A stretch of DNA of 11,022 bases from Thermodesulfovibrionia bacterium (lineage in GTDB: Bacteria; Nitrospirota; Thermodesulfovibrionia; UBA6902): assembly GCA_947258735.1 (NCBI GenBank), contig CAMYJJ010000080.1, positions 1 to 11,022 on the forward strand, read 5' to 3'. Positions 1 to 6,309 of this stretch are shown in pieces; the stretch's first letter is position 1, and every line of letters begins with the position of its first letter. A program made the position numbers and the translations under genes. Below the pieces are notes generated by a model. The model was not told the origin of the DNA. It saw only the letters and a program-made list of their open reading frames with translations, and ran no database searches.

Positions 1-58
1 CAGAAGTCATAAGAGACCGTTAATCAACATTATTTATACATAATGTTAGACAATCGTA

Positions 59-97
59 ATGTAGGGGTAATTCATGAATTACCCCTGCATTTTTTTG
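59..97 (+). terminator. Rho-independent terminator of an upstream gene
   Basis: Positions 63-86 form a perfect 24-nt palindrome (aggggtaattc and its complement). It is extended by pairs 59-62/87-90, including one G-T, and followed by a run of T at 90-97. On the + strand this is a textbook intrinsic terminator, so a + strand gene probably ends at or just left of the window start. No recognisable coding sequence for that gene is left in positions 1-58. Confidence 0.8.
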
Positions 98-136
98 AGA
101 GAAACGTATGAGCTTTACGTTGATTGAAATGAAAAC

Positions 137-172
137 AAAAAAGGCGTTCCGGACATCCGGAACGCCTTTTTT
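137..172. terminator. Bidirectional intrinsic terminator downstream of the ferredoxin
   Basis: A stem GGCGTTCCGG (143-152) pairs with CCGGAACGCC (157-166) around a 4-nt loop. It is flanked by six A on the left and six T on the right, so it can terminate in both directions. It lies 19 nt beyond the stop codon of the minus-strand ferredoxin and most likely ends that transcript. It may also back up the terminator at 59-97 for the + strand. Confidence 0.85.
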
Positions 173-190
173 AATATTTTCCTGATTTAA

Positions 191-376
191 TTACATTTCA
201 GTAACAGTAATCGCGCCCTGCGGGCATGATTCCACACATGTCAGACAGTTGGCACAGTCATCTGCCTGATAAGGATCGGATTTACCATCTGTCATCTGGA
301 AAACTTCTGACGGGCAAAGATTTACACACTCTTCACATCCGTCACATTTTTCGGTATCTACCTGAACATCAATCAC
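191..376 (-). CDS. 2[4Fe-4S] ferredoxin
   Basis: A 61-residue bacterial-type ferredoxin, a soluble cytoplasmic one-electron carrier. Two CX2CX2CX3CP motifs are visible: C11-C14-C17-C21-P22 and C41-C44-C47-C51-P52. Normally the first three Cys of one motif plus the last Cys of the other bind each [4Fe-4S] cluster. Length is typical and the protein is acidic. The start is GTG at 376-374, chosen because AGGAGGA (minus strand, 390-384) sits 7 nt upstream. It is a single gene with its own promoter and terminator, divergent from the VOC gene. The partner enzyme is not obvious; the Fe-S redox cluster downstream lies on the other strand and looks mainly periplasmic, so a direct link is unproven. Confidence 0.93.
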   Translation of the reverse strand: MIDVQVDTEKCDGCEECVNLCPSEVFQMTDGKSDPYQADDCANCLTCVESCPQGAITVTEM

Positions 377-414
377 GTTGTACTCCTCCTTTTTTATGGA
401 TAGGTTGAATAAAA

Positions 415-444
415 ATTATACCCTATATCCTGATACTATTTCAA
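415..444 (-). promoter_or_regulatory. Sigma70-type promoter of the ferredoxin gene
   Basis: Reading the minus strand, TTGAAA (444-439) and TATAAT (420-415) are separated by 18 nt. That is 5/6 and 6/6 matches to the -35 and -10 consensus. The expected transcription start is near 408, giving a leader of about 30 nt that carries the AGGAGGA ribosome site. This is one of the strongest promoter matches in the window. Confidence 0.75.
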
Positions 445-565
445 GATATGAACTCCCCGCCAATGTACATTCCCTTGCTCACATAAGGCATTTCATTTAT
501 TGTTTTTCATATGAGGAGCTGTTACATTATAAAATGTCGTCCATTTTCCGGGAAGGGGTGAACAT

Positions 566-1135
566 ATGAAATTCAAGGGAATTAACCATGTTGCTTTCGC
601 AACAAATGATATGGATACAACCGTGCGCTTCTGGCGTGACCTCCTGGGTATGAAACTTATTGCCGGCATAGGAGATATGGACAACAGGCAGTATTTTTTT
701 GAAGTTGCAGAAAACTGCATGGTATCCTTTTTTGAATGGCCCCGCGTTAAACCGGTTGCGGACAAAGATGCCGGCGCTCCTGTGGAAGGCCCGCTTGTGT
801 TTGACCACATCTGCTTTGAAATTGATACCCAGGACGAATTATGGGCCCTGAAAAACATATTCGAGGCAGCTGATGTGTGGTGCACTGAAGAGCTTGACAA
901 CGGATTTATACACTCAATTTTTTCTACTGATCCCAACAATATACAACTTGAGTTCTGTTACAGGATAAAAGAGGTCAACCTGTCACGGACGCCCAGAATA
1001 GTCGACCCCCATCCCCCGGAGACCGTTCAGGAAGGTCTTGAACAGCAAAGCAGCAAATGGCCGGCTGCTGATACATATACCCCTCCGGAGGAACGAAAAG
1101 TCTATGCCGGTTCATTAAAAAGACTGGTTGAATAA
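566..1135 (+). CDS. VOC superfamily (glyoxalase/dioxygenase fold) metalloprotein
   Basis: 189 residues. The N-terminal ~133 residues form a two-module VOC domain opening with the typical 'INHVAFATNDMDTTVRFW' segment. The four metal ligands expected of the fold are present: H8, E57, H81 and E129. It is therefore likely an active divalent-metal enzyme such as a glyoxalase, isomerase, epimerase or ring-cleaving dioxygenase; the reaction cannot be told from sequence. Residues ~135-189 are a Pro-rich tail beyond the usual domain end (single-domain VOC proteins are often ~130-150 aa). The start at ATG 566 is supported by AAGGGG ending 7 nt upstream. No signal peptide, so cytoplasmic. It stands alone, divergent from the ferredoxin, with the Tat redox operon 108 nt downstream under a separate promoter. 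Confidence 0.85.
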   Translation: MKFKGINHVAFATNDMDTTVRFWRDLLGMKLIAGIGDMDNRQYFFEVAENCMVSFFEWPRVKPVADKDAGAPVEGPLVFDHICFEIDTQDELWALKNIFEAADVWCTEELDNGFIHSIFSTDPNNIQLEFCYRIKEVNLSRTPRIVDPHPPETVQEGLEQQSSKWPAADTYTPPEERKVYAGSLKRLVE

Positions 1136-1158
1136 TGACATTACCTGTGATATTATTT

Positions 1159-1186
1159 TTGTAACCAGCTTCCCAGGTTCTATAAT
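1159..1186 (+). promoter_or_regulatory. Sigma70-type promoter of the redox gene cluster
   Basis: TTGTAA (1159-1164), a 16-nt spacer and a perfect TATAAT (1181-1186) lie 57 nt upstream of the aldo/keto reductase start. The -35 is 4/6. The expected start site near 1193 leaves a leader of about 50 nt. It is the only good promoter candidate ahead of the four genes at 1244-6172. Confidence 0.6.
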
Positions 1187-1243
1187 ATTAACCATGTTCC
1201 ATATGAATTTTCATTGGTAACATTACGATAAAGGGGAAAGGCC

Positions 1244-2449
1244 ATGAAACGGAGAGATTTTTTAAAAGCTTCCATTGCTGCCACTGCTGCTATAGCAGCA
1301 AATCCTTCCTATGCTGATTCCGACATGTCCACGGCAAAGCATGGCAAGGCTGTTGTCAAAAAATACAGCGAGATCGGAAAGACAGGGCTCAGGATGAGCG
1401 ATATTTCGTTCGGTACGGGCAGACTCCCCTCAGCCTCAATGATTTTACGGGCAGTTGACAGAGGCATTAATTATTTTGATACAGCGCCTGATTATGGTTC
1501 TGCAGAAAAATACTTGGGCGAAGCAATGAACAAAATCCAGAGAGATAAGATTATTATCGCTTCCAAGTTCTGCAGTCCCTATGCATATCCCAGTCACCTC
1601 CCCCTCGGAAGCAAAAAAAAGGATTATCTCTCATCTGTGGACGAGAGCCTGACGAGGATGAAAACAGACTATATGGACTTCTGCCTTGTACATGCCATTG
1701 GTGAACAGAGCGACATCAGGGAAAAGGAAGAGAAAAGGCTTGTCGATGAAGAAATGCTCTCTGCCCTTGAAACGCTGAAGAAATCCGGCAAAGTCCGTTT
1801 CCTCGGTGTTTCATCGCATGGTCCGAATAATATGGAAAGCCTTATGATGACAGCGGTGACGTCCGGTCATTTTGATATGATCATGCCTGCATTCAATTTC
1901 ATGAAATTCCCGAAAATGAAAGACGTGTTAAAAGAAGCTAAGAAAAGGAACGTAGGCGTTGTTGCGATGAAGACCCTTGCAGGTGCAAAGGATTCAGGAT
2001 TTGAGAGCAAGGATGCACCCTTTGCCCCTGCAGCATTCAAATGGGTGTTGAACCATGAGGAAGTTGACGGTCTGGTTATCACTATCAAATCTGTCTCAGA
2101 CCTGGACCTGTACCTGACTGCTTCAGGAGAGAAGATGACAGCATCTGATCAGAAGACGCTTGACCGGTACGCAAAGCAGTTCGACCAGGAGTACTGCCGG
2201 ACCGGATGCAGCGACTGTGAGCCGTCATGTCCCGAGGGGGTGTCCATAGCAACAACTCTCCGCTACCAGATGTATTTCAGGGATTACGGGGATGAAAAAA
2301 CAGCCATGAAGCAGTATGCAAAACTTGAGTCAAAGGCAGACAGGTGCCTGTCCTGTGAAACAGAGGATTGCAAAAACGCATGTCCCAATGAACTGCCCGT
2401 AAGCTCCATGCTTCGCGAGGCCCATGACAATCTGAGCTTTATGGTTTAA
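1244..2449 (+). CDS. Tat-exported aldo/keto reductase with C-terminal 2x[4Fe-4S] domain
   Basis: 401 residues. The N-terminus is a twin-arginine signal (R3-R4-D-F-L-K, hydrophobic stretch ~9-20, likely cleavage after A24), so the protein should be exported folded. Residues ~40-300 are an aldo/keto reductase barrel with the catalytic tetrad D79, Y84, K108 and H150. The C-terminal part carries two Fe-S sites: C318-C322-C325-C329-P and C368-C371-C376-C380-P. Ferredoxin-tailed AKRs are known in anaerobes. Export is the odd point, because NAD(P)H is not free in the periplasm; the cofactor may be carried out bound, with electrons reaching it through the clusters. ATG 1244 is preceded by AAGGGG at 7 nt. 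It is the first gene of the run, and its stop abuts the next ATG (TAAATG), suggesting translational coupling. Substrate unknown. Confidence 0.9.
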   Translation: MKRRDFLKASIAATAAIAANPSYADSDMSTAKHGKAVVKKYSEIGKTGLRMSDISFGTGRLPSASMILRAVDRGINYFDTAPDYGSAEKYLGEAMNKIQRDKIIIASKFCSPYAYPSHLPLGSKKKDYLSSVDESLTRMKTDYMDFCLVHAIGEQSDIREKEEKRLVDEEMLSALETLKKSGKVRFLGVSSHGPNNMESLMMTAVTSGHFDMIMPAFNFMKFPKMKDVLKEAKKRNVGVVAMKTLAGAKDSGFESKDAPFAPAAFKWVLNHEEVDGLVITIKSVSDLDLYLTASGEKMTASDQKTLDRYAKQFDQEYCRTGCSDCEPSCPEGVSIATTLRYQMYFRDYGDEKTAMKQYAKLESKADRCLSCETEDCKNACPNELPVSSMLREAHDNLSFMV

Positions 2450-3421
2450 ATGGCCGTCTCAAATGTATACCGCATAATGCTGCTGGGGCTTCTCCCGGTT
2501 GTTGCCCTTCTCATTTATTATAAGGGACAGCATTATGACCCTGCCCTTATAAACTTCAGCCTGTCTCAATCCAGCAATAACAGTATGTCCGGTTTCTTCC
2601 CCCCTGCTATTGATACCCTGTCACGCTCAGGGCAGATACGTACGTATACAAAAGATAACCTCTATGAGTATGTAAACGGTCACGCTGAATATTTCATATC
2701 ATCAGGATTTGTAAACCTTGCTGTAGGAGAATACAGCATCAAGACCGCTGCTGAACCAGATATTGTGGTTGATATTTATGATATGGGTAAAGGCATCCAT
2801 GCTTTCGGGATATTGTCTGATGAGTCAGGAGGGAATGCAACAGATATCCATGCAGGTATGACCGGATTTAAAACACCGCAGGGGCTCAGTTTTATAAAGG
2901 GGCAATACTATATTAAAATATCTTCCTTCAGCAGTTCAGTAGTACTTGAAACCTTCATAGAAGACATTGATAACAGGATTTCTGCCGGAGCAGACCCATT
3001 CCCTGAATTTGCACAACTCCCGGAAATAGGAGAGACAGTATCTACCAGGTTTATAAAGGAGGCTTACAGGGGACTGGACTTTGTAAACAATGTAATGGAG
3101 CGGGAGTACAATGTTAATGGCAAAACAGTTCATGTCTTCATACTGACTCAGGATAAATTACAGACCAATGAAAAAATCAATCTCTTTATTAATTATTTCA
3201 ATGATTCAGATATTACATTTACTGAATCAAAGGAAAATGAAAAGACGATATATAACGTTAGCGATCCGTATGAAGGCGACTGGCTCCTGATATCATCACT
3301 TGATAGCATAATGGGAATTCTTGGAGCATACAATGACACAATTATCAAAACGATAATAGATAACACAACAGATAGCCGTGAACCGTCTTATACCTCCTCC
3401 CCCTTGAAGGGGGAGTATTGA
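2450..3421 (+). CDS. DUF6599-like membrane-anchored periplasmic protein
   Basis: 323 residues of unknown function. Residues ~8-23 are one hydrophobic helix without a clear cleavage site, so it is probably a signal anchor with the rest in the periplasm. The segment at 70-87 (NLYEYVNGHAEYFISSGF) and the following VVDIYDMG...HAFGIL stretch (106-122) resemble the DUF6599 family as I remember it. I see no cofactor motif and no Cys pattern. The start codon directly follows the stop of the aldo/keto reductase, so the two are probably co-translated and may act together. The last residues (SSPLKGEY) are encoded by an intergenic-type palindromic repeat that seems to have invaded or replaced the original 3' end. 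A chaperone, docking or substrate-binding role for the neighbouring redox proteins is only a guess. Confidence 0.75.
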   Translation: MAVSNVYRIMLLGLLPVVALLIYYKGQHYDPALINFSLSQSSNNSMSGFFPPAIDTLSRSGQIRTYTKDNLYEYVNGHAEYFISSGFVNLAVGEYSIKTAAEPDIVVDIYDMGKGIHAFGILSDESGGNATDIHAGMTGFKTPQGLSFIKGQYYIKISSFSSSVVLETFIEDIDNRISAGADPFPEFAQLPEIGETVSTRFIKEAYRGLDFVNNVMEREYNVNGKTVHVFILTQDKLQTNEKINLFINYFNDSDITFTESKENEKTIYNVSDPYEGDWLLISSLDSIMGILGAYNDTIIKTIIDNTTDSREPSYTSSPLKGEY

Positions 3422-3484
3422 GGTGGGGGTGGGCAGCTTCCCTCTCCCCCTCACCCTGACCCTCTCCCGAAAGGGGAGAGGGAA
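3391..3484. repeat. C/G-rich palindromic intergenic repeat, copy 1
   Basis: Contains two hairpins: CTCCCCCTT/AAGGGGGAG (3397-3415) and CCCTCTCCC/GGGAGAGGG (3460-3468 with 3474-3482, 5-nt loop), with runs such as ggtgggggtgggc between. Positions 3447-3468 match the reverse complement of 4632-4653 in copy 2 at 20 of 22 bases. Such elements are dispersed in many genomes. There is no T run after the stems, so it is not a classical terminator, though it could stabilise or attenuate the mRNA. It overlaps the 3' end of the preceding CDS. Confidence 0.75.
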
Positions 3485-3555
3485 TCTGAATGAATGTCAG
3501 TCATCCCTGTGTGAAATTAAGGGATGCTTGATCATTTTTTTGTAAAATTAGAACC

Positions 3556-4548
3556 ATGTCTTCCAGACACGTCAAAAAAGAACCGGACATAACAAGAAGA
3601 AAATTTCTTTCCAGCACAGCCTCAACCTGCGCCATTGCAGCGGGTGCCGGTATCTGGGGATACTTATCTTATAGTGATAACCCTGTCCGACGGAAAAGTG
3701 AAACAATATATACATTCAGGGATTTCCGTGTACCTGCATCTGATACCTATCCCTCCATGGTTATAGCTCATGGGACTGATGTGCATAAAATGGCTGCTGC
3801 TGCTATGGATAAGCTGGGTGGTATGTCAAGGTTTATCAGCCCCGGAGACAGGGTGCTTATAAAACCCAATGTCGGGTGGGACAGGCAGCCTGAACAGGCC
3901 TCAAACACAAGCCCCGGGTTTGTCGGCTCTGTTGTTGATCTCTGTCAAAAAGCAAAGGCCTCCGAGGTATGGGTCACAGATGTGTCTATTAATGACCCTT
4001 ACAGGAGCTTTGCCCGTTCAGGTATTGAAGAGGCAGTTAAAAAATCAGGCGGAAAGATTAAATTCTCTACACAAAATGACTTTGTCCTTACTGATCTGAA
4101 GGGAAAGGTGTTACAGGTATGGCCCGTGAGTAAATTCTATCATCAAGTCGATAAAGTGATCAATCTGCCTGTTGTCAAACATCATTCACTCAGCAAATGC
4201 ACCATCGCAATGAAAAACTGGTATGGCGTTCTTGGAGGACAGAGAAACAGGCTCCATCAGGACATCAATACATCAATAGCTGACCTGGCGTCTGCGATAC
4301 GACCGACGCTGACCATTGTCGATGCTACCAGGGTACTTGTCAGAAATGGCCCTACCGGCGGGAACCTGTCTGACGTGTCTGTAGAAAACACAATCATAGC
4401 CGGGCTCGATGAAATCGCCCTTGATTCATACAGCCTCAGGTTTCTTGATTTACAGGTTGAAGATGTCCCGTTTCTCACGATGGGTGAAAAACGGGGGCTG
4501 GGGGTAACTGACTGGAAATCCCTTGACTATGTTGAGATAAAGGTATGA
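3556..4548 (+). CDS. Tat-exported DUF362 family protein
   Basis: 330 residues. Begins with a twin-arginine signal (T13-R14-R15-K16-F17-L18, hydrophobic ~21-38); with no clear cleavage site it may stay anchored. The remainder matches the DUF362 family: VLIKPNVGW (100-108), the NLPVVKHHSLSKC...MKNWYG block (203-224), IVDATRV...NGPTGGN (254-270) and a late ALDSYSLRFL element. Many DUF362 proteins end in a ferredoxin domain; this one has only three Cys (25, 130, 215) and no Fe-S motif. The biochemical role of the family is not settled. The start has no clear Shine-Dalgarno; ATG 3556 is chosen because it gives the complete Tat signal. It is third in the redox run, 134 nt after the DUF6599-like gene, with a palindromic repeat in the gap. 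No good promoter in the gap. Confidence 0.85.
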   Translation: MSSRHVKKEPDITRRKFLSSTASTCAIAAGAGIWGYLSYSDNPVRRKSETIYTFRDFRVPASDTYPSMVIAHGTDVHKMAAAAMDKLGGMSRFISPGDRVLIKPNVGWDRQPEQASNTSPGFVGSVVDLCQKAKASEVWVTDVSINDPYRSFARSGIEEAVKKSGGKIKFSTQNDFVLTDLKGKVLQVWPVSKFYHQVDKVINLPVVKHHSLSKCTIAMKNWYGVLGGQRNRLHQDINTSIADLASAIRPTLTIVDATRVLVRNGPTGGNLSDVSVENTIIAGLDEIALDSYSLRFLDLQVEDVPFLTMGEKRGLGVTDWKSLDYVEIKV

Positions 4549-4570
4549 GACCTGCTATGACTTTACATTC

Positions 4571-4654
4571 ACCCTCCCCTTCATCCCCTCCCATTAAGGG
4601 AGGGGAGATGCATTATACCCCTCGCCCCCGGGGGAGAGGGTTTGGGTGAGGGGG
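4571..4654. repeat. C/G-rich palindromic intergenic repeat, copy 2
   Basis: Holds a hairpin CCCCTCCC/GGGAGGGG (4585-4592 with 4598-4605, loop attaa) and a C5G5 centre at 4625-4634, followed by gagagggtttgggtgaggggg. Positions 4632-4653 are the inverted counterpart of 3447-3468 in copy 1 (20/22). The element ends immediately before the ATG of the NapH/NapG-like gene, so its last bases act as a ribosome site. Confidence 0.75.
4648..4654 (+). promoter_or_regulatory. Shine-Dalgarno sequence supplied by the repeat; decides the start
   Basis: GAGGGGG at 4648-4654 stands 6 nt before ATG 4661 and belongs to repeat copy 2. An in-frame GTG at 4646 would add five residues (MRGII) and could use GGAGAGG at 4633-4639, also in the repeat. 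ATG 4661 is preferred for its codon and spacing. Confidence 0.6.
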
Positions 4655-4660
4655 ATAATA

Positions 4661-6172
4661 ATGAAAATCTTAACCCTTCAAAATATCAGACGCATCTATT
4701 CAGTCTTTTTCTTTTTCCTGTTCGTGATTCTAATCGGAATAACAGACTTCAGAAACATGAAGGGTTATGAGGTATCCCTGTTTTTGGAACTTGATCCGTT
4801 GACAGCTCTTTCATCCTTTTTGACAAGCTGGACACTGTATAAGGGACTGTCCCTTTCACTTATTATCATTATTACAACACTCATCTTCGGAAGATACTTC
4901 TGTTCGTGGGTCTGCCCCATGGGTATTCTCAACCAGTGGATAAGCCATTTCATGAACAGGAAAAAGCCTGTGGACGATTATAAGATCAATGCCTACAGGA
5001 CTATATTCAGGTTTAAATATTATGTACTAACACTGCTCCTTGTTCTTGCAATGTTCGGTTCCCTGCAGACAGGACTCTTTGATCCCATATCATTAATAAC
5101 AAGATCATTCAGCATATCGATATTACCGGCAGTCAACTATTCGGGTGGGGGCCTTTATATAAGGCAACCCCTGTTTTATGGCGGAGTATTTGTTGCTGTA
5201 ATTTTTATAGCAGTCCTGTTTGCCAACAGGTTTATTTCCCGGTTCTGGTGCAGGGTGCTCTGCCCCCTTGGCGCATTACTGGGAATACTGTCCTCCCGGT
5301 CAATTTTCAGAATCCGGAGAGATGTTGAAAAATGCACTGACTGTCAGAAATGCCTCAGATACTGTCATGGAGCCTGCGACCCTCATACAGAACTGAGAGT
5401 AAGTGAATGCCATGCATGCATGAACTGCATAGAGGACTGTCCTGAGGATGCTGTTCATTATGGATGTACAAAAAAGGACAGCTCTGTCCACACGCCGATT
5501 GATATTAACCGGCGACGATTAATCGAAACAACTGTTGCAGGTATTGTCCTGCTTCCCATGATGAAAAGCGTGGTCACAGCAGAGACCGACGCACAGCACA
5601 GGGTTGTTCGGCCTCCCGGAGCCATTGCCGAGGCGGACTTTCTGCGTCGCTGTATCAAATGCGGAGAATGCATGAGAGTATGTCCGACTAATGTTATACA
5701 GCCGGCCCTTCTGGAAAGCGGGTTTGAGGGGTTATGGTCACCATTTCTTATAAACAAGATAGGATACTGTGAATATAACTGTGTCCTGTGCAGCCAGGTA
5801 TGTCCGACAGGTGCCATTATGCCGCTCACTGTAGAAAAGAAGGTCGGAAAAGGGGCCTTTCGGAAGCCTCTGAAAATCGGGACCGCTTTTTATGACAGGG
5901 GACGCTGCCTTCCCTGGGCAATGCAGACAGAATGTATAGTCTGTGAAGAAGTATGCCCTGTGTCACCAAAAGCAATATGGTTCAAAACTGCAGAAATGGA
6001 GCTGCGCAATGGAGGGAAAAAACTGCTCAAACTCCCCCATGTTGAACCTGAGCTGTGCATCGGGTGTGGAATCTGTGAAAACAAGTGTCCTGTGCATGAC
6101 CGGCCTGCCATCAGAGTAAGTTCAATAGGCGAAACAAGGTCGACTACAAACCGGATGATCCTGACATCATAA
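4661..6172 (+). CDS. NapH-NapG-like fusion: membrane polyferredoxin quinol dehydrogenase
   Basis: 503 residues from ATG 4661. The N-terminal half is NapH/MauN-like: membrane segments at about 13-27, 62-76, 121-135 and 173-188, with the two family CX3CP pairs C81/C85 and C197/C201. Next comes a ferredoxin-type section with C225-C228-C231-C235 and C250-C253-C256-C260-P. A second hydrophobic segment (~289-304) follows three arginines (284-286), looking like an internal Tat-type signal or an added helix. The C-terminal half is NapG/MauM-like with four more sites: C331/334/337/341, C370/374/377/381, C416/425/428/432 and C466/469/472/476. In nitrate-reductase systems NapH and NapG are separate and pass quinol electrons to a periplasmic enzyme; no NapA or cytochrome lies here. 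It is last in the redox run, so the exported neighbours are plausible acceptors. Its substrate and electron direction are inferred. Confidence 0.85.
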   Translation: MKILTLQNIRRIYSVFFFFLFVILIGITDFRNMKGYEVSLFLELDPLTALSSFLTSWTLYKGLSLSLIIIITTLIFGRYFCSWVCPMGILNQWISHFMNRKKPVDDYKINAYRTIFRFKYYVLTLLLVLAMFGSLQTGLFDPISLITRSFSISILPAVNYSGGGLYIRQPLFYGGVFVAVIFIAVLFANRFISRFWCRVLCPLGALLGILSSRSIFRIRRDVEKCTDCQKCLRYCHGACDPHTELRVSECHACMNCIEDCPEDAVHYGCTKKDSSVHTPIDINRRRLIETTVAGIVLLPMMKSVVTAETDAQHRVVRPPGAIAEADFLRRCIKCGECMRVCPTNVIQPALLESGFEGLWSPFLINKIGYCEYNCVLCSQVCPTGAIMPLTVEKKVGKGAFRKPLKIGTAFYDRGRCLPWAMQTECIVCEEVCPVSPKAIWFKTAEMELRNGGKKLLKLPHVEPELCIGCGICENKCPVHDRPAIRVSSIGETRSTTNRMILTS

Positions 6173-6210
6173 CTCATGTTTCCTCATTTTTATCTAAATA
6201 ATTTTTTCTG

Positions 6211-6224
6211 GATTATATATAATC
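6211..6224. promoter_or_regulatory. AT-rich palindrome containing a TATAAT box
   Basis: Positions 6211-6224 form a perfect 14-bp palindrome (GATTATATATAATC) that includes TATAAT at 6218-6223. It lies ~86 nt upstream of the next gene. No matching -35 box is seen at 16-18 nt, so a promoter here would be weak or activator-dependent; the palindrome itself could be an operator. Confidence 0.35.
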
Positions 6225-6244
6225 TATTAACTAAAATAATCTCA

Positions 6245-6296
6245 TTCCCGGTACCTCAGTACTAAAGTGAGCATGTATGTGTGAAACATACGGGGA
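6245..6296 (+). promoter_or_regulatory. Possible structured 5' leader of the 29-residue-repeat gene
   Basis: TTCCCG (6245-6250) can pair with CGGGGA (6291-6296) to enclose a CTCA/TGAG stem (6255-6258 with 6268-6271) and a hairpin GTATGT/ACATAC (6275-6280 with 6286-6291). The GTATGT hairpin and the closing stem compete for C6291. The fold ends 1-2 nt before the AAGGA ribosome site (6298-6302). It matches no riboswitch class I can name. Confidence 0.3.
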
Positions 6297-6309
6297 AAAG
6301 GACTGAATA

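Noticed and set aside
500..528. TTGTTT-17-TACATT as promoter of the VOC gene
   Set aside because: Only 3/6 and 4/6 matches in an AT-rich region; several alternative -10 boxes fit equally poorly.
3528..3548. TTGATC ... TAAAAT as a promoter for the DUF362 gene
   Set aside because: The boxes are only 9 nt apart and no other -35 fits; the gene is more simply transcribed from upstream.
3391..4654. CRISPR array or transposon ends in the C/G-rich repeats
   Set aside because: There are only two diverged copies, 1.2 kb apart, with no regular spacers, no target duplication and no transposase.
4646..4660. GTG 4646 as start of the NapH/NapG-like protein
   Set aside because: It adds five residues encoded by the repeat; ATG 4661 has a better codon and a well-spaced GAGGGGG.
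5458..6177. Long minus-strand open frames opposite the NapG-like half
   Set aside because: They are antisense shadows of a strongly supported Fe-S protein, have no ribosome site or recognisable domain, and overlap each other.
6245..6302. Known c-di-GMP, preQ1 or SAM riboswitch
   Set aside because: The conserved core sequences of these classes are not present; only generic stems are seen.
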